Both the position numbers and the translations under genes were made by a program. Positions 5,556-6,422 of a stretch of DNA of 6,422 nt are shown here, piece by piece. The notes beneath the pieces were generated by a model. It did not search any database. It was given only the letters and a program-made list of their open reading frames with translations, and was not told the DNA's origin. The DNA comes from Candidatus Omnitrophota bacterium (GTDB lineage: Bacteria; Omnitrophota; Gorgyraeia; B26-G9), in the NCBI GenBank assembly GCA_003645745.1, contig QNCH01000097.1:1-6422 (forward strand). Reading direction: 5' to 3'. Each line of letters starts with the position of its first letter. Position 1 is the stretch's first letter.

Positions 5556-5696
5556 ATTTAGGCGCTTTCATATGCCCTAGATTGGAACGATCTGACTTAA
5601 GCCAAACCGCAGCTCGGTTTGGCGAATGAAGAACGTTTCAAGATGCAGCGTGAGGTGGAACGTCATAAAATTGCAAATTTATTACGTTTGAGTGTA
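5529..5696 (+). repeat. Repeat family copy C, full-length 168-bp palindromic element
   Basis: The copy is in the same orientation as B. It begins TATACTCAAACG (5529-5540) and ends CGTTTGAGTGTA (5685-5696), with one mismatch between the termini. Much of the interior matches B, including TTTGTAAAATTTAGGCG and CGTTTCAAGATGCAGCGTGA. The cap differs: GCCAAACCG (5601-5609), loop CAGCT, CGGTTTGGC (5615-5623) is a perfect 9-bp hairpin, replacing the CGCAGC/GCTGCG cap of B. The sequence changes while the ability to fold is retained. A reading frame in phase with cas6 extends into this element from a TTG, but that stretch is element sequence and not part of the cas6 protein. Confidence 0.85.
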
Positions 5697-5698
5697 AC
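5671..5698 (+). promoter_or_regulatory. Candidate promoter at right end of copy C, toward cas6
   Basis: TTGCAA (5671-5676), a 16-base spacer and TGTAAC (5693-5698) occupy the same place as the rightward promoter of copy B, but the -10 matches only four of six bases. Transcription would begin at about 5705, just before the cas6 start at 5721. It is the only candidate promoter I see for cas6. Confidence 0.3.
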
Positions 5699-5720
5699 AC
5701 TTGAAAAGGCCTTAATTGGA

Positions 5721-6404
5721 ATGAAATCCTGTGCGGTAAAGAAAAAAGTTAAACGAATAATTATCAAGTTTGAAGGAATAAAAATGAAAGCGTTTGATAT
5801 TCCCAAATTTAGGGGGTATTTGGCGGATAAATATTCTAAATTTACGTTAATTCACAATCATCTTTCTAATAATAAATTTCGCTATGCTTATCCGGTAATT
5901 CAGTTTAAACTGATTGATCAGGTTCCGATTATTCTGGCGATTGGACAGGGAATTGAAATATTAAAAAAGGTGTTTTTTGAGCTTGATAGACTTAAGATCA
6001 ATGGCAGGGAAATGATTATTAATGAAAAATCAGTAGTTTTAAATGAAGTTGATTTTGGGCAGACAGAAGAACCAAGATTATATCAATTTCTTTCTCCTTG
6101 GATGGCGCTTAATCAGGAAAATTATGAAAGATTTAAGTCATTATTATGGAAAGAGCAGAGAACATTTTTAGAAGCTCTCTTAAAAGGAAACTTGAAATCA
6201 CTTTCCAAAGGGTTTGATTATTTTATCCCGGATTTTGAGAATATTTGTGTAGAGGCAAATTTAAAATCAGTATTGAGAAATTTTAAAAATATAAAAATGA
6301 TCTGTTTTACCGGAACCTTTAAAACTAATTTTTATATTCCTGATTATCTGGGAATCGGAAAACAGACTGCGCGGGGATTTGGGGTGGTAGGGGAACGAAA
6401 ATAA
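5721..6404 (+). CDS. cas6: Cas6b-like CRISPR RNA endoribonuclease
   Basis: This 227-residue protein fits the Cas6b branch of Cas6, which cuts CRISPR precursor RNA within each repeat. Residues 12-36 (IIIKFEG, then AFDIPKFRGYL) form the first strand and helix of the N-terminal RRM-like domain. HNH (45-47) followed by FRYAYPVIQFK matches the paired histidine and tyrosine catalytic region of archaeal Cas6b. The C-terminal domain shows FLSPWMALNQENY (123-135), a GNLKSLSKG stretch (156-164) and FKTNFYIPDYLGIGKQTARGFG (200-221), the glycine-rich loop. I start at ATG 5721, with AAAAGG 11 bases upstream. ATG 5784 has a better ribosome binding site (GAAGGA, 5772-5777) but would delete the first beta strand. 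Upstream in-frame codons lie in repeat copy C and are rejected. No array or other cas gene is in the window, which ends 18 bases after the stop. Confidence 0.88.
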   Translation: MKSCAVKKKVKRIIIKFEGIKMKAFDIPKFRGYLADKYSKFTLIHNHLSNNKFRYAYPVIQFKLIDQVPIILAIGQGIEILKKVFFELDRLKINGREMIINEKSVVLNEVDFGQTEEPRLYQFLSPWMALNQENYERFKSLLWKEQRTFLEALLKGNLKSLSKGFDYFIPDFENICVEANLKSVLRNFKNIKMICFTGTFKTNFYIPDYLGIGKQTARGFGVVGERK

Positions 6405-6422
6405 TAAGTAGTTTAAATATAA

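Noticed and set aside
4694..5696. Copies B and C as parts of a CRISPR array next to cas6
   Set aside because: They are about 170 bp long, palindromic over their whole length and separated by a gene. There are no regularly spaced short repeats anywhere in the window.
5619..5720. In-frame 34-residue N-terminal extension of Cas6 starting at TTG 5619
   Set aside because: These codons lie inside repeat copy C apart from the last few. The same DNA is non-coding in copies A and B, and family members begin with the first beta strand near residue 12 of the protein started at 5721.

Overview
The window is A+T-rich bacterial DNA with five convincing protein genes and an unusual density of palindromic intergenic elements. 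The gene set is a PilZ domain protein, a Sec-exported DUF2059-like protein, an endonuclease Q fused to a UvrD-type helicase, a Cas6b-like CRISPR RNA nuclease and a small two-helix membrane protein. Clear Shine-Dalgarno sequences precede several genes. This would fit an uncultured or candidate-phylum bacterium (Omnitrophota- or Elusimicrobiota-like lineages come to mind), but the sequence alone does not fix the taxonomy and I hold that placement loosely.

Layout. Positions 1-235 are non-coding and hold an A/T hairpin, an 11-bp perfect palindrome (95-123) and a 65-bp REP-like hairpin (143-207). A 90-residue membrane protein (236-508) and a 119-residue PilZ protein (657-1016) read rightward. A 1070-residue endonuclease Q-UvrD fusion reads leftward (4447-1235), convergent with the PilZ gene. 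After a 506-bp structured divergent region come a secreted DUF2059-like protein (4954-5445, rightward) and a cas6b-like gene (5721-6404, rightward). The window ends 18 bases after cas6, so a cas operon or CRISPR array may lie just outside it; none is visible inside.

The most unusual signal is a repeat family that no gene explains. Two full copies (B, 4694-4870; C, 5529-5696), one truncated inverted copy (A, about 1073-1217) and one solo end (95-123) share the terminal motif TATACTCAAACG...CGTTTGAGTATA. Each full copy is a roughly 170-bp imperfect palindrome over nearly its whole length, so it looks like a MITE or a structured palindromic element. The termini carry sigma70-like promoters pointing outward. 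The best is TTTACA, a 17-bp spacer and TATAAT. Copy B sits between two divergent genes and could drive both: its left end faces the helicase gene and its right end faces the DUF2059 gene. Copy C abuts cas6, and copy A points antisense into the 3' end of the helicase gene.

The leader of the helicase gene (4511-4667, read leftward) contains mutually exclusive hairpins, one followed by TTTTT, which resembles a transcription attenuator. The helicase fusion itself suggests a one-protein repair machine: incision next to deaminated bases followed by strand unwinding, with two candidate sliding-clamp-binding motifs. No functional link between cas6, the DNA repair fusion and the other genes can be shown beyond their sharing the same element family.
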